64,000 nt of DNA from Rhizobiales bacterium Y(2018) (GTDB lineage: Bacteria; Pseudomonadota; Alphaproteobacteria; Rhizobiales; Aestuariivirgaceae), in contig SCPD01000011.1 of assembly GCA_005502925.1 (NCBI GenBank), positions 62,001 to 126,000 on the forward strand, written 5' to 3'. Under the pieces are notes generated by a model. It did not search any database. It worked only from the letters and a program-made list of their open reading frames with translations, and was not told where the DNA came from. The position numbers and the translations under genes are program-made. This document shows, in pieces, positions 8,328-17,471 of this stretch (within the stretch, counting starts at the first letter, position 1; each line of letters begins with the position of its first letter).

Positions 8328-9186
8328 GCCGCAGACTCTAGGAGAAACGCCACAGGTCCGTCTTGAACGATCGTGCGGCGCCCATGATGGCGACTGGATC
8401 GGTCATGCGCCCGCCTGCGACGGCATCGAGCGCATCGAGGCCTTCTTCTCAGGCCACGCTTATGATCCGCACCGCCACGACACCTATGCGCTCGGCTACA
8501 CGATCAGCGGCGTCCAATCCTTCACCTATCGTGGCGCCCAGGCCGACAGTCTTGCCGGCAACGCTATCGTGCTCCATCCTGATGAAGTCCATGATGGCCG
8601 CGCCGGCGCCGAGACGGGGTTCCGCTATCGGATGCTTTACATCGAGCCGCGCCTGATCAGCCAGGCCCTGCGCGGCCGCACCCATGCGCTTCCGTTCCTG
8701 AAGTCCGCCGTCTCCTCCGATCCCGCGCTTCTCGCCGCGCTTGCGGCAGCACTGGTGGACCTCACGCACCCACTCGAGCCGCTCGAAAGAGACCGCATCG
8801 TCACGGCAATTGCCGATGCCCTCTTCGCGCTGGACAGCTCACTGCCGGAACGCCGGATGTCCACCACTTCCGCGTGGGCGGTCGACCGCGCCCGCCAGTT
8901 TCTCGACACGCATTTCGCCCGCGTCGTCGCCTCGGAGGAACTCGAGGCCGAGAGCGGGCTCGACCGCTATGCGCTCGCTCGCCATTTTCGGACGCGGCTC
9001 GGCACCAGTCCCTATCGCTATCTCACCATGCGCCGCCTCGACCGCGCCAAAACCGCGATCCTCAGCGGTGATTCCCTGGCCGAGGCCGCCTTCATCAGCG
9101 GCTTTTCCGACCAGAGCCACATGACGCGGCAGTTCAAGCAGGCTTTCGGTCTGACACCCGGACATTGGCAGACCCTGCGGCATTAG
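8326..9186 (+). CDS. AraC family transcriptional regulator
   Basis: 286 residues. An N-terminal AraC-type cupin (about 30-170; HAYDPHRHDTYALG and DEVHDG carry the cupin His/Glu pattern) is joined to a C-terminal pair of helix-turn-helix motifs (about 185-285; LDRYALARHFRTRLGTSPYRY and DSLAEAAFISGFSDQSHMTRQF). The ATG at 8326 is the best start in frame but has no clear ribosome site; an earlier in-frame start at 8263 lies inside the divergent gene. It probably senses a small ligand and regulates the DUF2000 gene or the EamA exporter 79 bp downstream. Confidence 0.82.
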   Translation: MPQTLGETPQVRLERSCGAHDGDWIGHAPACDGIERIEAFFSGHAYDPHRHDTYALGYTISGVQSFTYRGAQADSLAGNAIVLHPDEVHDGRAGAETGFRYRMLYIEPRLISQALRGRTHALPFLKSAVSSDPALLAALAAALVDLTHPLEPLERDRIVTAIADALFALDSSLPERRMSTTSAWAVDRARQFLDTHFARVVASEELEAESGLDRYALARHFRTRLGTSPYRYLTMRRLDRAKTAILSGDSLAEAAFISGFSDQSHMTRQFKQAFGLTPGHWQTLRH

Positions 9187-9265
9187 CTAAACACCCCGTC
9201 GCGCCTGTTGCAGCCATGCCGCGAACAGGCGAGCGCCTCATCTCCAACCTCTTCAGTCTCCTCCC

Positions 9266-10201
9266 ATGGCATTTCTCTCCGGCAACAGGAACCTGCTCGG
9301 CATCGCGTCGCTCTGCGCCGGCATCCTGATCATTTCGACCCAGGATGCGATCATCAAGGCGGTGAGCGGCGACTATGCCGTCACCCAGGCGGTCGCCACG
9401 CGCTCCATCGTCGCGTTGCCCATGCTCCTGTTCTTCGTCCATCTGAATGGCGGAATCCGCCAGCTCTTCTCGCCGCGTTATTGGGCGCTGATCTTCCGCG
9501 GAGTCATTCTGCTCGTCGCCTACACGTCTTATTACCTGGCGTTTCCGGCCCTGCCGCTTGCCGAAGCGATCGTGCTGTTCTTCACCGCCCCCTTCCTCGT
9601 CACCTTTCTCGCCGCACCGATTCTCGGCGAGCGCGTCGAGCTCAAGGCGATCATCGCGCTCTTCGTCGGTTTTGCCGGTGTGCTGGTCATCCTGAAGCCG
9701 GGCTTCGGCTTCTTCGAGCCGGCTGCGCTGTTCAGCCTGCTGGCCGCCATCACCTATGCGCTGGCCATGCTCTTCGCCAGGAAGCTCGGCGTGACAGAGC
9801 CGGCCTCCGTCATGGCCTTCTACCAGAATTGGGTCTATCTCGTCGGCGCCGGTCTCATGGCGCTGGTCTTCCATCTCGGCGGCATCACCACGTCGGACCA
9901 TCCGAGCCTTGCCTTCCTGGTGCGGCCGTGGTCGTGGCCCGATCCCTTGAGCTTCGCAATGATGGCCGCCTGCGGCGCCATCGCCGCCATCGCGATGGTG
10001 CTCATCACGCAGGCCTATCGCCTGGCCGATGCCAGCCTCGTCACCGTCTTCGAATATACCGGCATGATCTGGGCGCCGCTCTGGGGCTTCCTGTTTTTCG
10101 CCGAGGTGCCGGCAGCGACGACGCTGCTCGGCATGCTGCTCATCCTGGTGGCAGGCCTGATCGTGCTTGTGCGGCCGTCACGGCGCGTCGAGGCGACCTG
10201 A
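9266..10201 (+). CDS. EamA/DMT-superfamily transporter
   Basis: 311 residues with ten predicted membrane helices in two EamA repeats (about 10-140 and 155-300). Typical features are the charged loop after the first helix (TQDAIIKAVSG), the RGVILLVAYTSYYLAF segment, and the second repeat ending EVPAATTLLGMLLILVAG. It is distantly similar to the exporter at 6014 but not a recent duplicate. The AraC regulator just upstream on the same strand may control it. Substrate is unknown. Its stop is 3 bp from the stop of the convergent NTF2-like gene. Confidence 0.85.
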   Translation: MAFLSGNRNLLGIASLCAGILIISTQDAIIKAVSGDYAVTQAVATRSIVALPMLLFFVHLNGGIRQLFSPRYWALIFRGVILLVAYTSYYLAFPALPLAEAIVLFFTAPFLVTFLAAPILGERVELKAIIALFVGFAGVLVILKPGFGFFEPAALFSLLAAITYALAMLFARKLGVTEPASVMAFYQNWVYLVGAGLMALVFHLGGITTSDHPSLAFLVRPWSWPDPLSFAMMAACGAIAAIAMVLITQAYRLADASLVTVFEYTGMIWAPLWGFLFFAEVPAATTLLGMLLILVAGLIVLVRPSRRVEAT

Positions 10202-10204
10202 CGG

Positions 10205-10576
10205 TCAGACCGCCTTTGGATATTGATGGAAGGTCTTGCCGCTGACCTGGATGCCGGAACCAGACGCGACGAAGCTCAGCGCATCACAATAGCGGAAGCC
10301 GCCATAGGCGGTTTCGACAAAGGCGCAGGCGACCGTTTCCATGATGGTGACGGAGCTGATCCGATAGTCGGGAGCACCCGCCCCCGCTTTGTCGGGAGCG
10401 CAGACGACCTCGATCCAGCGGTCGCGCGGCACCGAGATCGGCTTGCCTTCATCGATGCCGGTGATATGCGCCGTCGGCGCGAACAGCGCCGCCAGCATCT
10501 CTTTATCCTGCTTGGCGACGCCGGTGATGTAGCGGCGCACCCCGTCCTCGACGGTCTCCAGCGAAAGTCTGCTCAC
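10205..10576 (-). CDS. NTF2-like protein (lumazine-binding type), last gene of the cyclitol operon
   Basis: 123 residues with the cone-shaped NTF2/SnoaL layout: an N-terminal helix pair (TVEDGVRRYITGVAKQDKEML) and then strands ending in SFVASGSGIQVSGKTFHQYP, close to the Lumazine_bd_2 family. Such proteins act as small isomerases, lyases or ligand binders; no catalytic residue can be named. The start overlaps the stop of the ABC permease by 4 bp (ATGA), so it is translated with the transporter and probably acts on the same substrate or its product. Confidence 0.65.
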   Translation of the reverse strand: MSRLSLETVEDGVRRYITGVAKQDKEMLAALFAPTAHITGIDEGKPISVPRDRWIEVVCAPDKAGAGAPDYRISSVTIMETVACAFVETAYGGFRYCDALSFVASGSGIQVSGKTFHQYPKAV

Positions 10577-11547
10577 TTGATCACTCCGATCTTCTTGCGG
10601 TCGATGGAAATCACCACGGCGATGATCAGCACCGCGCCCTTGATGATCAGCTGCGAATAAGAGGAAACGCCCGCCAGATTGAGGCCGTTGGACAGGATGG
10701 TGATGATGAGCGCGCCAATGATGGTGCCCACCACGCCACCCATGCCGCCGGTGAGCGGCGTTCCGCCGATCACCACGGCGGCGATCACGTCGAGCTCGAG
10801 GCCGGTGCCGGCCGTCGGGCTGCCGGCGCCCATGCGCGACGACAGAACGATCCCGGCAAGGCCGGAATAGAGGCCGGCCAGCGCGAAGGTGCCGATCTTG
10901 ACCCGGTCGATGCGGATGCCGGAACGCTGCGCCACCATCTCACCGCCGCCGATGGCGACGATGCTGCGGCCGAGGATCGTGTGGTTCTGGATCACATAGG
11001 CGACGGCGAAGGCGATGAGCGCCACGATGACGATCGTCGGCACACCGGCAATGTCGCCGGAACCGATCCACCGCATCGTCTCGTTCTTGATCATGATCGG
11101 ACGGCCTTCGGTGATATGCAGCATCATGCCATGGCCGGCGACGAGGAGGCCCAGAGTCACGATGAAGGACGGCACCTTCATCTTGGCATAGATGACGCCG
11201 ACCAGGGCACCGAGGAACGCCCCGCTCAACAACCCCGCCGGCGCCGCCAGGAGACCGTTCGACTGCATGAAATAGGCGACGATGACCGCCGAGAGCCCGA
11301 CCACCGAGCCGACCGACAGATCGATGGACGCCATCATGATGATGAAGGTCGCGCCCATGGCCGCGATCGACAGCACCGAAGCCTGGCGCAGCACGGTCTC
11401 GAGATTGCGCGCGCTCACGAACTGGTCGGAGAAGATGGCGAAGCCGATGCAGACCAGGATGAGGACCATGAAGGGGAAATAGGTCCGCAGGCGATCGAAA
11501 TTCATGCCGGATCGCAAGGATGGGGTGGAAGCTGTCATATCGCTCAT
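10573..11547 (-). CDS. Ribose-type sugar ABC transporter permease
   Basis: 324 residues with eight to ten membrane helices and the RbsC-family signature: QASVLSIAAMGATFIIMMASIDLSVGSV near residues 50-80 and a C-terminal GLELDVIAAVVIGGTPLTGGMGG-type block near 240-265, which forms the contact with the ATPase. RbsC-type permeases take up ribose, xylose, inositol or rhizopine-like polyols. It lies 13 bp after the ATPase gene and overlaps the NTF2-like gene, completing a classical binding protein - ATPase - permease set. Confidence 0.92.
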   Translation of the reverse strand: MSDMTASTPSLRSGMNFDRLRTYFPFMVLILVCIGFAIFSDQFVSARNLETVLRQASVLSIAAMGATFIIMMASIDLSVGSVVGLSAVIVAYFMQSNGLLAAPAGLLSGAFLGALVGVIYAKMKVPSFIVTLGLLVAGHGMMLHITEGRPIMIKNETMRWIGSGDIAGVPTIVIVALIAFAVAYVIQNHTILGRSIVAIGGGEMVAQRSGIRIDRVKIGTFALAGLYSGLAGIVLSSRMGAGSPTAGTGLELDVIAAVVIGGTPLTGGMGGVVGTIIGALIITILSNGLNLAGVSSYSQLIIKGAVLIIAVVISIDRKKIGVIK

Positions 11548-11560
11548 AGCCTGTCGCTCT

Positions 11561-13096
11561 CTAGATCATCGCATTTATGAGATTGGTTTCGGTGATGGCC
11601 TCACCTTCGAAGACGCCGGAAATCGCACCATGGCGGATGGTGATCACAATGTCGCTGACGCGGATGACCTCGGCCATGTCCTCTGAGGCCATGAGCACGG
11701 CGAGATCGCGCTCTTCGCGCAGCTTCTGCAGCATCTCATAGATTTCGAGCTTGACGCCGACATCGACGCCGCGCGTCGGATTATTGAGAAGAATGAGCTT
11801 GGGATTGGTCAGGAACCATTTGGCGAGCAGCACCTTCTGCTTGTTGCCGCCGGAAAGGTTGCGCACCGCCGTCGCCGCGCTCGGCGCCTTGATGCGGAAA
11901 AGCTGCATGCCCTGCTTGGCATCCTTGGACTCAGCGCTGCCGTCGACGAAACCGCCGCGTGCGTTGCGGGTGAGCCCGGCGAGCCCGATATTAAACTGGA
12001 TGTCGGCGCTGTCGATCAGGCCTTCAACGGCGCGCTCCTTCGGAACCATGGCGATGCCGGCGGCGATCGCCTCAGGAATATCCCGGCCTTCATGCCGCTT
12101 GCCGTCGAGCTCTATGCTACCCTTGCTGACGGCGACCGCGCCGAAGACGGCTTCCAGAACGGCATCGGCGCCCGAACCGGCAAGGCCGGCGAGGGTAACG
12201 ATCTGGCCGCGCCGCACCTTCAGCGACACGTCCTTGAAACCTGCTCCGCTCAGGCCGTCGAGCGCCAGCATTACCGGACGGTCCGCAAGACCCGGCGTCC
12301 GTTCCCAGACATCGATCTTGCGCCCGATCATCAGGGCCGACAGCTGGCTCTCGTCGAGTTCCTCGACCGGACACGTCGTGACATAGGCGCCGTCCTTCAT
12401 GACCTCGACGGTCGTGCAGCTGCCGAAAATCTCCTGCAGGCGGTGCGAGACGTAAAGAATGCCCACACCCTGGGCGCGTAGATCAGCCATCAGCCGGTGC
12501 AAGGTGTCGGCGTCGTCATGATCGAGCGATGCGGTGATCTCGTCGAGCAGGAGAACTTTCGGATTGGTCGACAGGGCGCGTGCCAGCTCGATCATCTTGC
12601 AGGTCGAGGGCGACAGGCTGCCCATGGAAGCACGCGGATCGATTTTGAGACCGAGCCGGTTCAGCACCTCTTGCGCCGCGGCATGGAGCTTCGTCCAGTC
12701 GATGATGCCGAAACGGCGGAACATGTCCATCCGCCCGAGAAAGACATTTTCAGCCACGGACGTGTTCGGCAGCGTGTTGAATTCCTGATAGACCATCGAC
12801 ACACCGGCCCGCACCGCCGATGCCGCCGAATCAGGCTTGAATGGGTCACCATTGAGCGTGATCTCGCCGCCATCCGGCGTCACTTCCCCGGCCAATATCT
12901 TGAAAATCGTCGACTTGCCGGCGCCATTCTCGCCGCACAAGGCAAGCGCCTCGCCGGCATGAAGGGTGAGGCCGACGTCGCGCACCGCATGAACGGGACC
13001 GTACTGCTTCTGCAATCCACGCGCTTCAAGTATCGCGTGCGAAAAGCGCTTGGCAGTCCCCTGCCCGGTTTCCATGTGATTTGCGACGTCAGCCAT
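11561..13096 (-). CDS. Sugar ABC transporter ATP-binding protein, double-cassette (RbsA/MglA type)
   Basis: 511 residues with two ABC cassettes in one chain. The first has Walker A GENGAGKS at 55-62 and Walker B LLLDEITAS. The second has a degenerate Walker A (GLAGSGADA) but an intact signature NLSGGNKQKV and NNPTRGVDVG. Loss of the second Walker A is normal for this family. The first-cassette signature reads SLSPSTCKM rather than the usual LSxGQ/LSxAxxQ form. It energises uptake with the permease at 10573 and the binding protein at 13113; polyol or pentose substrates are typical. Confidence 0.92.
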   Translation of the reverse strand: MADVANHMETGQGTAKRFSHAILEARGLQKQYGPVHAVRDVGLTLHAGEALALCGENGAGKSTIFKILAGEVTPDGGEITLNGDPFKPDSAASAVRAGVSMVYQEFNTLPNTSVAENVFLGRMDMFRRFGIIDWTKLHAAAQEVLNRLGLKIDPRASMGSLSPSTCKMIELARALSTNPKVLLLDEITASLDHDDADTLHRLMADLRAQGVGILYVSHRLQEIFGSCTTVEVMKDGAYVTTCPVEELDESQLSALMIGRKIDVWERTPGLADRPVMLALDGLSGAGFKDVSLKVRRGQIVTLAGLAGSGADAVLEAVFGAVAVSKGSIELDGKRHEGRDIPEAIAAGIAMVPKERAVEGLIDSADIQFNIGLAGLTRNARGGFVDGSAESKDAKQGMQLFRIKAPSAATAVRNLSGGNKQKVLLAKWFLTNPKLILLNNPTRGVDVGVKLEIYEMLQKLREERDLAVLMASEDMAEVIRVSDIVITIRHGAISGVFEGEAITETNLINAMI

Positions 13097-13112
13097 TATT
13101 GCACCATTCCGA

Positions 13113-14150
13113 TCAGGGTTTGATCACCTGGAAGACGTCGGAATATTTGATCGACGGATTCGACGCCTTGCTGATCGCCTTCCAGTCGATGAGCGACTTG
13201 CCGGCCGCCAGAGGCTCGATGATCTTCGAGCGATAGTCGCCGATCCCGTCCTTGGTCAGGTAATAGAGGCTCATCTCATAGACCGGCTGATCCGGCTTCT
13301 GGCCGTTCAGGTAGTCGTGGATGATGGTGATGCCGTAGCCGCCCATGACCCAGTGACCACCGGCGAGCATCGACAGCTTGCCTTCGGCGAGCGAGTCGAG
13401 CGCCGCGGCGGTAATGTCGATGCCGGCGAGCTTGACCGAACCGAGGCGGCCCGAGTTCTCCATGGCGACGATGGCGCCCAGGAGCGGATCGGAGCCAGCA
13501 CCCCATACGCCGTCGATGTCACTGAAGCGGGTCAGGAAATCTTCCATGACGGTCTGGCCCTTGGCGAGCGTCCAGTCCGTATACTGAAGGTCGAGAAGCT
13601 CGACGCCCGGATGCTCGGCGACCGCCTTCTTCAGGCCGTCATTACGTGATTCCGAGGTGGAGATGCCGGGAACACCGCCGATGCCGACGATCTTCTTGAC
13701 ATTGTCCTTCTCGATCAGGTGCTTGGCCACATTGTAGCCGGCCACTTCGTCGTCGAGCTTGATGAAGGCGAGATAATTGGGGACCGACCCCACTTCGACG
13801 CCCGGGAAGGTGTCGGTGACGACCACCGGGATATTCGCCTTGTTCAGAAGATTGATCGCCTGGATGCCGAGCGGCTCGCTGAGCGGTGTCAGGATGACGC
13901 CCTTGACGCCGGCATTGATCAGCGACTCGATGTCGGACAATTGCTTGTCCTCGCGCGACTGCGCGTCGGTCACGACCAGCTCATAGCCATAGGCTTCCGC
14001 CGCGGTCTTGGCGAAATTCACATAGTCGACCCAGAACGCGTCGTTGAGCGTCGTCATCGGCATGCCGATCTTGGGTTTGTCCTGGGCCGCCGCCGTCAAC
14101 GCCGAGGTGACGGCGAAGACAAAGGCAGCGACTAGAGAAACGATACGCAT
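13113..14150 (-). CDS. Periplasmic sugar/polyol-binding protein (Peripla_BP_4)
   Basis: 345 residues with a cleavable signal peptide (about 1-22, ending TAAA). The mature chain is a class B two-lobe binding protein: IGMPMTTLNDAFWVDYVNFAKTAA starts lobe one, and the family marker AGVKGVILTPLSEPLG follows near residues 85-100. Relatives bind ribose, myo-inositol or rhizopine (MocB). Its position as first transporter gene after the catabolic genes of the same operon suggests that it recognises the substrate of those enzymes. GGAG about 7-10 bp upstream of the ATG supports the start. Confidence 0.9.
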   Translation of the reverse strand: MRIVSLVAAFVFAVTSALTAAAQDKPKIGMPMTTLNDAFWVDYVNFAKTAAEAYGYELVVTDAQSREDKQLSDIESLINAGVKGVILTPLSEPLGIQAINLLNKANIPVVVTDTFPGVEVGSVPNYLAFIKLDDEVAGYNVAKHLIEKDNVKKIVGIGGVPGISTSESRNDGLKKAVAEHPGVELLDLQYTDWTLAKGQTVMEDFLTRFSDIDGVWGAGSDPLLGAIVAMENSGRLGSVKLAGIDITAAALDSLAEGKLSMLAGGHWVMGGYGITIIHDYLNGQKPDQPVYEMSLYYLTKDGIGDYRSKIIEPLAAGKSLIDWKAISKASNPSIKYSDVFQVIKP

Positions 14151-14187
14151 GCTACTCTCCTCCTCTGTTGGTTTTCGTTACGTGCGT

Positions 14188-15198
14188 TCAAAGTTCGATG
14201 CGGCGGCCTTCGACCGCCGACCGGTAGGTTGCTTCGACGATTTCGACGATGCGGCGGGCTTCCTGCCCGTCGGCGGCGAGCTTCGCCCGTCCCTGGACCG
14301 CCGCGATGAAGTTCTCGACCGAGCGCGCGACCGTTTCAGTCCATGCCACCGTCTCGACGTCCACCGCCGCCCATTTTCCATCCTGCCAGCGCAGCAGCTC
14401 GGGCTCGCCCGAGAACTTCTCGAAATGCGCCTCGAGGCCGGGAATGCGGATCAGCGCGTCGGCCGTCACCGCCTCGACCTGGTCGTCGAAAGCGCCTTTC
14501 GGCGCGTGATAGCCGGCTTCGATTACCGCCCGGCCGCCATCGCGGAATTCCAGGATGACGAGGCCTGAATCCTCGCCCTTCTCGCGCGGCTTGTCGGTGT
14601 CGAGCACCGCCGTCACCGCCGTGACCTCACCCATGATGTAACGGGCCACGTAGAAACGGTGGAAACCAGCATCGAACAGCAGGCCGCCGCCGGTCAGATC
14701 CGGATCGGCGCGCCAGCCGCCGAGCTTGCCGCCGATCGCCAGGCGGAGCCGCAGCGTGGTCGGCCGCGCGACACGCTTCTCGGCGATCGCCTCGGCGAGC
14801 CAGCGATGCGGCGGATAGAACAGCTGATTGTGGCTGGCGCCGAAGACGACACCCTTCTCCTTGGCCAAACCGTTCAGCACGTCGCATTGCGCGGCGGTGA
14901 CGGTCGCCGGCTTCTCGACCAGCACGTGTTTTCCGGCCTTGAGAGCGCTCGCGCACAGCTCGGCATGGAATTTGTGCGGCACGCAGATGACGACGGCTTC
15001 GACGTCTTTGTCGGCCAGAAGCTCCTCGGCGCGCGCATAGCCGCGGATGGACGTTCCGGCGGTGGTCGCCTTGAGAAGTTCGGCATTGAGATCGGCAGCC
15101 GCGAAGAGCTCGGCATGGGCGCTGGCGCGCACGCCAGTGGCCTGGTGGCGTCCGACTTCGCCGAGACCGATCACACCGACTTTCAACTTGGTTGTCAT
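14188..15198 (-). CDS. Gfo/Idh/MocA family dehydrogenase
   Basis: 336 residues. The N-terminal Rossmann fold has GVIGLGEVGRHQ (about 8-19) and the family hallmark VEKPAT near residue 95; the C-terminal half is the GFO_IDH_MocA_C sheet, with the tyrosine or histidine proton donor expected in GGLLFDAGFHRFY near 170-185. Members oxidise inositols, inosose derivatives or sugars with NAD(P). Together with the IolD-like and IolE/MocC-like genes, an inositol dehydrogenase or MocA role (oxidation of a cyclitol ring hydroxyl) is the best guess. The start overlaps the previous gene's stop by 4 bp. Confidence 0.85.
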   Translation of the reverse strand: MTTKLKVGVIGLGEVGRHQATGVRASAHAELFAAADLNAELLKATTAGTSIRGYARAEELLADKDVEAVVICVPHKFHAELCASALKAGKHVLVEKPATVTAAQCDVLNGLAKEKGVVFGASHNQLFYPPHRWLAEAIAEKRVARPTTLRLRLAIGGKLGGWRADPDLTGGGLLFDAGFHRFYVARYIMGEVTAVTAVLDTDKPREKGEDSGLVILEFRDGGRAVIEAGYHAPKGAFDDQVEAVTADALIRIPGLEAHFEKFSGEPELLRWQDGKWAAVDVETVAWTETVARSVENFIAAVQGRAKLAADGQEARRIVEIVEATYRSAVEGRRIEL

Positions 15199-16091
15199 GC
15201 ACGCATTCCTTCAGGCAACAGGTCTTCCAGCGCGCGCAGCTGCTGCATCGACAGCTCGGAGGCACGGGCGGGATCGGACTTCAGGATCGTCCGGTAATAA
15301 CGATAGGATTCGAACTCGACCGACATCACGCCGCGATAGCGGGCGGCATCGAGGGCAGCGAACACCGCCTGCCAGTCGACGAGCCCCTCTCCGATCAGCG
15401 GGAAGATGAACTCCTTCCCGTCACGGCCCGGCATGCCGGCGACATCCTTGATATGGACATGGCGGATATAGGGGCCGAGCTCGGCGATCACCCAGGAGAG
15501 ATCGTCGCGCGCCAGCGCGAAATGGCTTGGATCGAAATTGATGCCGAAGGCCGGATGCCCGCCGAAGCGGCGCAGCAGCACGCCGGTACTATGGAAATCA
15601 TGCGCGAGCCCTCCCCAGCAGGGTTCGAGCGCCGCCACGGCGCCGATCTCGGCGAGACCGTCCAGCATGCGTGCATAGGCATCGAGCAGCAGCGTCCAGG
15701 CCTCGCCTTCCGGCATCGCCTGGCCGACATCGACATGGCCCGTTTCCCAGCGATTGGGTCCGGTCAGCACATTGATAAGATTGACATCGCGCCAGACGGC
15801 GGCCTTGGCCGCTGCAATCGTCAGGTCGACGCGCCTCGCCCGCTCCGCCTTGTCGGCGCAGACCAGGTCCTGCTGCACGACGATCTCCGAGACCGCGATG
15901 CCATGCTTGTGGCTCACCGCGAAGACGGCGTCGAGCTCGGCGTCGCTCATGCGCCGCGGATCGAAATGCGCCAGCGTCCATTCGACCGCGCCATAACCTT
16001 GCGCGGCAAGAGTCTGGGCGACGCGTTCAGCCGGCCAGTTTTCATAGTCGAGCGCCGCCAGGAAGCCCCAGCACTTGAAAGGTCCAGCCAT
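15195..16091 (-). CDS. Sugar phosphate isomerase/epimerase, IolE/MocC-like TIM barrel
   Basis: 298 residues of the AP_endonuc_2 (xylose isomerase-like) TIM barrel. The metal-site pattern is visible: Glu and His clusters in AALEPCWGG, FGINFDPSHFA, RHVHIKD and the final MSVEFESYRYY. IolE (inosose dehydratase) and MocC share this layout. The ATG lies in ACTGAGGATG, immediately after the aminotransferase stop, so the genes are coupled. Whether it dehydrates an inosose or isomerises another sugar cannot be settled from sequence. Confidence 0.82.
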   Translation of the reverse strand: MAGPFKCWGFLAALDYENWPAERVAQTLAAQGYGAVEWTLAHFDPRRMSDAELDAVFAVSHKHGIAVSEIVVQQDLVCADKAERARRVDLTIAAAKAAVWRDVNLINVLTGPNRWETGHVDVGQAMPEGEAWTLLLDAYARMLDGLAEIGAVAALEPCWGGLAHDFHSTGVLLRRFGGHPAFGINFDPSHFALARDDLSWVIAELGPYIRHVHIKDVAGMPGRDGKEFIFPLIGEGLVDWQAVFAALDAARYRGVMSVEFESYRYYRTILKSDPARASELSMQQLRALEDLLPEGMRA

Positions 16092-16093
16092 CC

Positions 16094-17434
16094 TCAGTGC
16101 ATCCTGTCGAGGCGGGCCTGGGCGGTGGCAAGCGAGCGCTCGAGACGGTCGAGCATCTCATCGGCCTGGTCGCGCGTCGTGTTCACCGCCGGCTTCAGCT
16201 TGATGACATTACCGAAGTCGCCGAAGACCGGGCCGCTCTTGCCAAGCAGCAGGCGCTGCTTCTCGAGCGCGTCCTTCCACACGAAACCGGTCAGCTCATC
16301 GGCCGGCTCCTTGCTCTCGCGATCCTTGACCAGCTCGACGCCGATCATGAGGCCGAGGCCACGCACGTCGCCGATGATCGAATAACGCTCTTTCATGTCG
16401 TTGAGGCGCGCCACCATGTGAGCGCCGATCTCCTGCGAATTCTTGCCGAGATCCTCCTCCTCCATGACTTCGAGCATGGCGAGGCTGCCGGCGCAGACCG
16501 CCGGCGTGGCCATCAAGGTGAAGCCCGCTTCCCAGCCCCTGAGCGAGGTGAAGCCCTCACCGGCAACGACGCCCGACAGCGGCAGGCCGGCGCCGAACGC
16601 CTTGCCCATCACGATGAGGTCGGGTTCGACGCCCACGACATTGGAGGCGAAGATGTCGCCGCAGCGCGAGAACGCCGTCTGCACCTCATCGGCGATTAGC
16701 GCCACGCCGTTGCGCGTGCAGATCTCGCGCACCATCTCGATATACCCTTCCGGCATCGGGATCATGCCGCCATTCGACTGGAACAGCTCGATGATCACGC
16801 CGGCGACCTTGGCGTCGGGCTGGTGCTTGATGGCGGTGTCGATGTAGCGCGCGCACAGCATATCGCAGGAGCCCGGCTTCAGGCCGAACGGACAGCGATA
16901 GCAATTGTAGTTCGGTACCCGGATCTGCCGGGTCAGGTAGCGGTCGAGCCCTTCCTTGGAGCCTTCGAGCATCTTCGGATAGGAATAACTGAGCGCCAGC
17001 GTGCTGAAGGTGGTGCCGTGGAAGGCGCTGAACAGCGAGACGAACTCGCTTCCCCCGGTGGCGCGCATCGCCAGATGCATGGCCCCTTCGACCGCATCGG
17101 CGCCGCTCAAGGCGAAGAGCACGCTGCGCATGTTCTTCGGCGCCTTGGACAGGACCTTCTCGGCGAGCTTGGTGCGCTGCTCGTTCTCGAAGACCGGCGT
17201 CACATATTCGATGCTATCGAGCTGTTCCTTGATCGCCGCGACGACCCTGGGATGCCGGTAGCCGAGATTGACCACCCATTCGCCCGAGACGGCATCGAGA
17301 TATTCGGTGCCCTCCTCGTCCCAGAAGCGCACGCCCTCGCCGCGCACGATGCGCAACGGATAGTGGCCCATCGGCTTGATGACTTTTTCGACCGTGGGGG
17401 AATTGAGAACAGGATTGGTGCTGTCGGCCTGCAT
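16094..17434 (-). CDS. Class III PLP-dependent aminotransferase
   Basis: 446 residues of aminotransferase fold type I, class III. The PLP-binding DEVQ is at 249-252 and the Schiff-base lysine is Lys278 in VMGKAFGAG. An unusual feature for the class is a four-cysteine insert at about 178-194 (CYRCPFG followed by SCDMLCA), which could hold a metal or disulfides. Class III enzymes act on omega-amino groups or, less often, on amino sugars. In this operon it could remove the amino group from an amino-cyclitol or handle a downstream amino acid. The start is supported by GGAG 6 bp upstream. Confidence 0.87.
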   Translation of the reverse strand: MQADSTNPVLNSPTVEKVIKPMGHYPLRIVRGEGVRFWDEEGTEYLDAVSGEWVVNLGYRHPRVVAAIKEQLDSIEYVTPVFENEQRTKLAEKVLSKAPKNMRSVLFALSGADAVEGAMHLAMRATGGSEFVSLFSAFHGTTFSTLALSYSYPKMLEGSKEGLDRYLTRQIRVPNYNCYRCPFGLKPGSCDMLCARYIDTAIKHQPDAKVAGVIIELFQSNGGMIPMPEGYIEMVREICTRNGVALIADEVQTAFSRCGDIFASNVVGVEPDLIVMGKAFGAGLPLSGVVAGEGFTSLRGWEAGFTLMATPAVCAGSLAMLEVMEEEDLGKNSQEIGAHMVARLNDMKERYSIIGDVRGLGLMIGVELVKDRESKEPADELTGFVWKDALEKQRLLLGKSGPVFGDFGNVIKLKPAVNTTRDQADEMLDRLERSLATAQARLDRMH

Positions 17435-17471
17435 GTGTGTCTCCGTCGGGGGATGCAGAAAAGGATGATTG

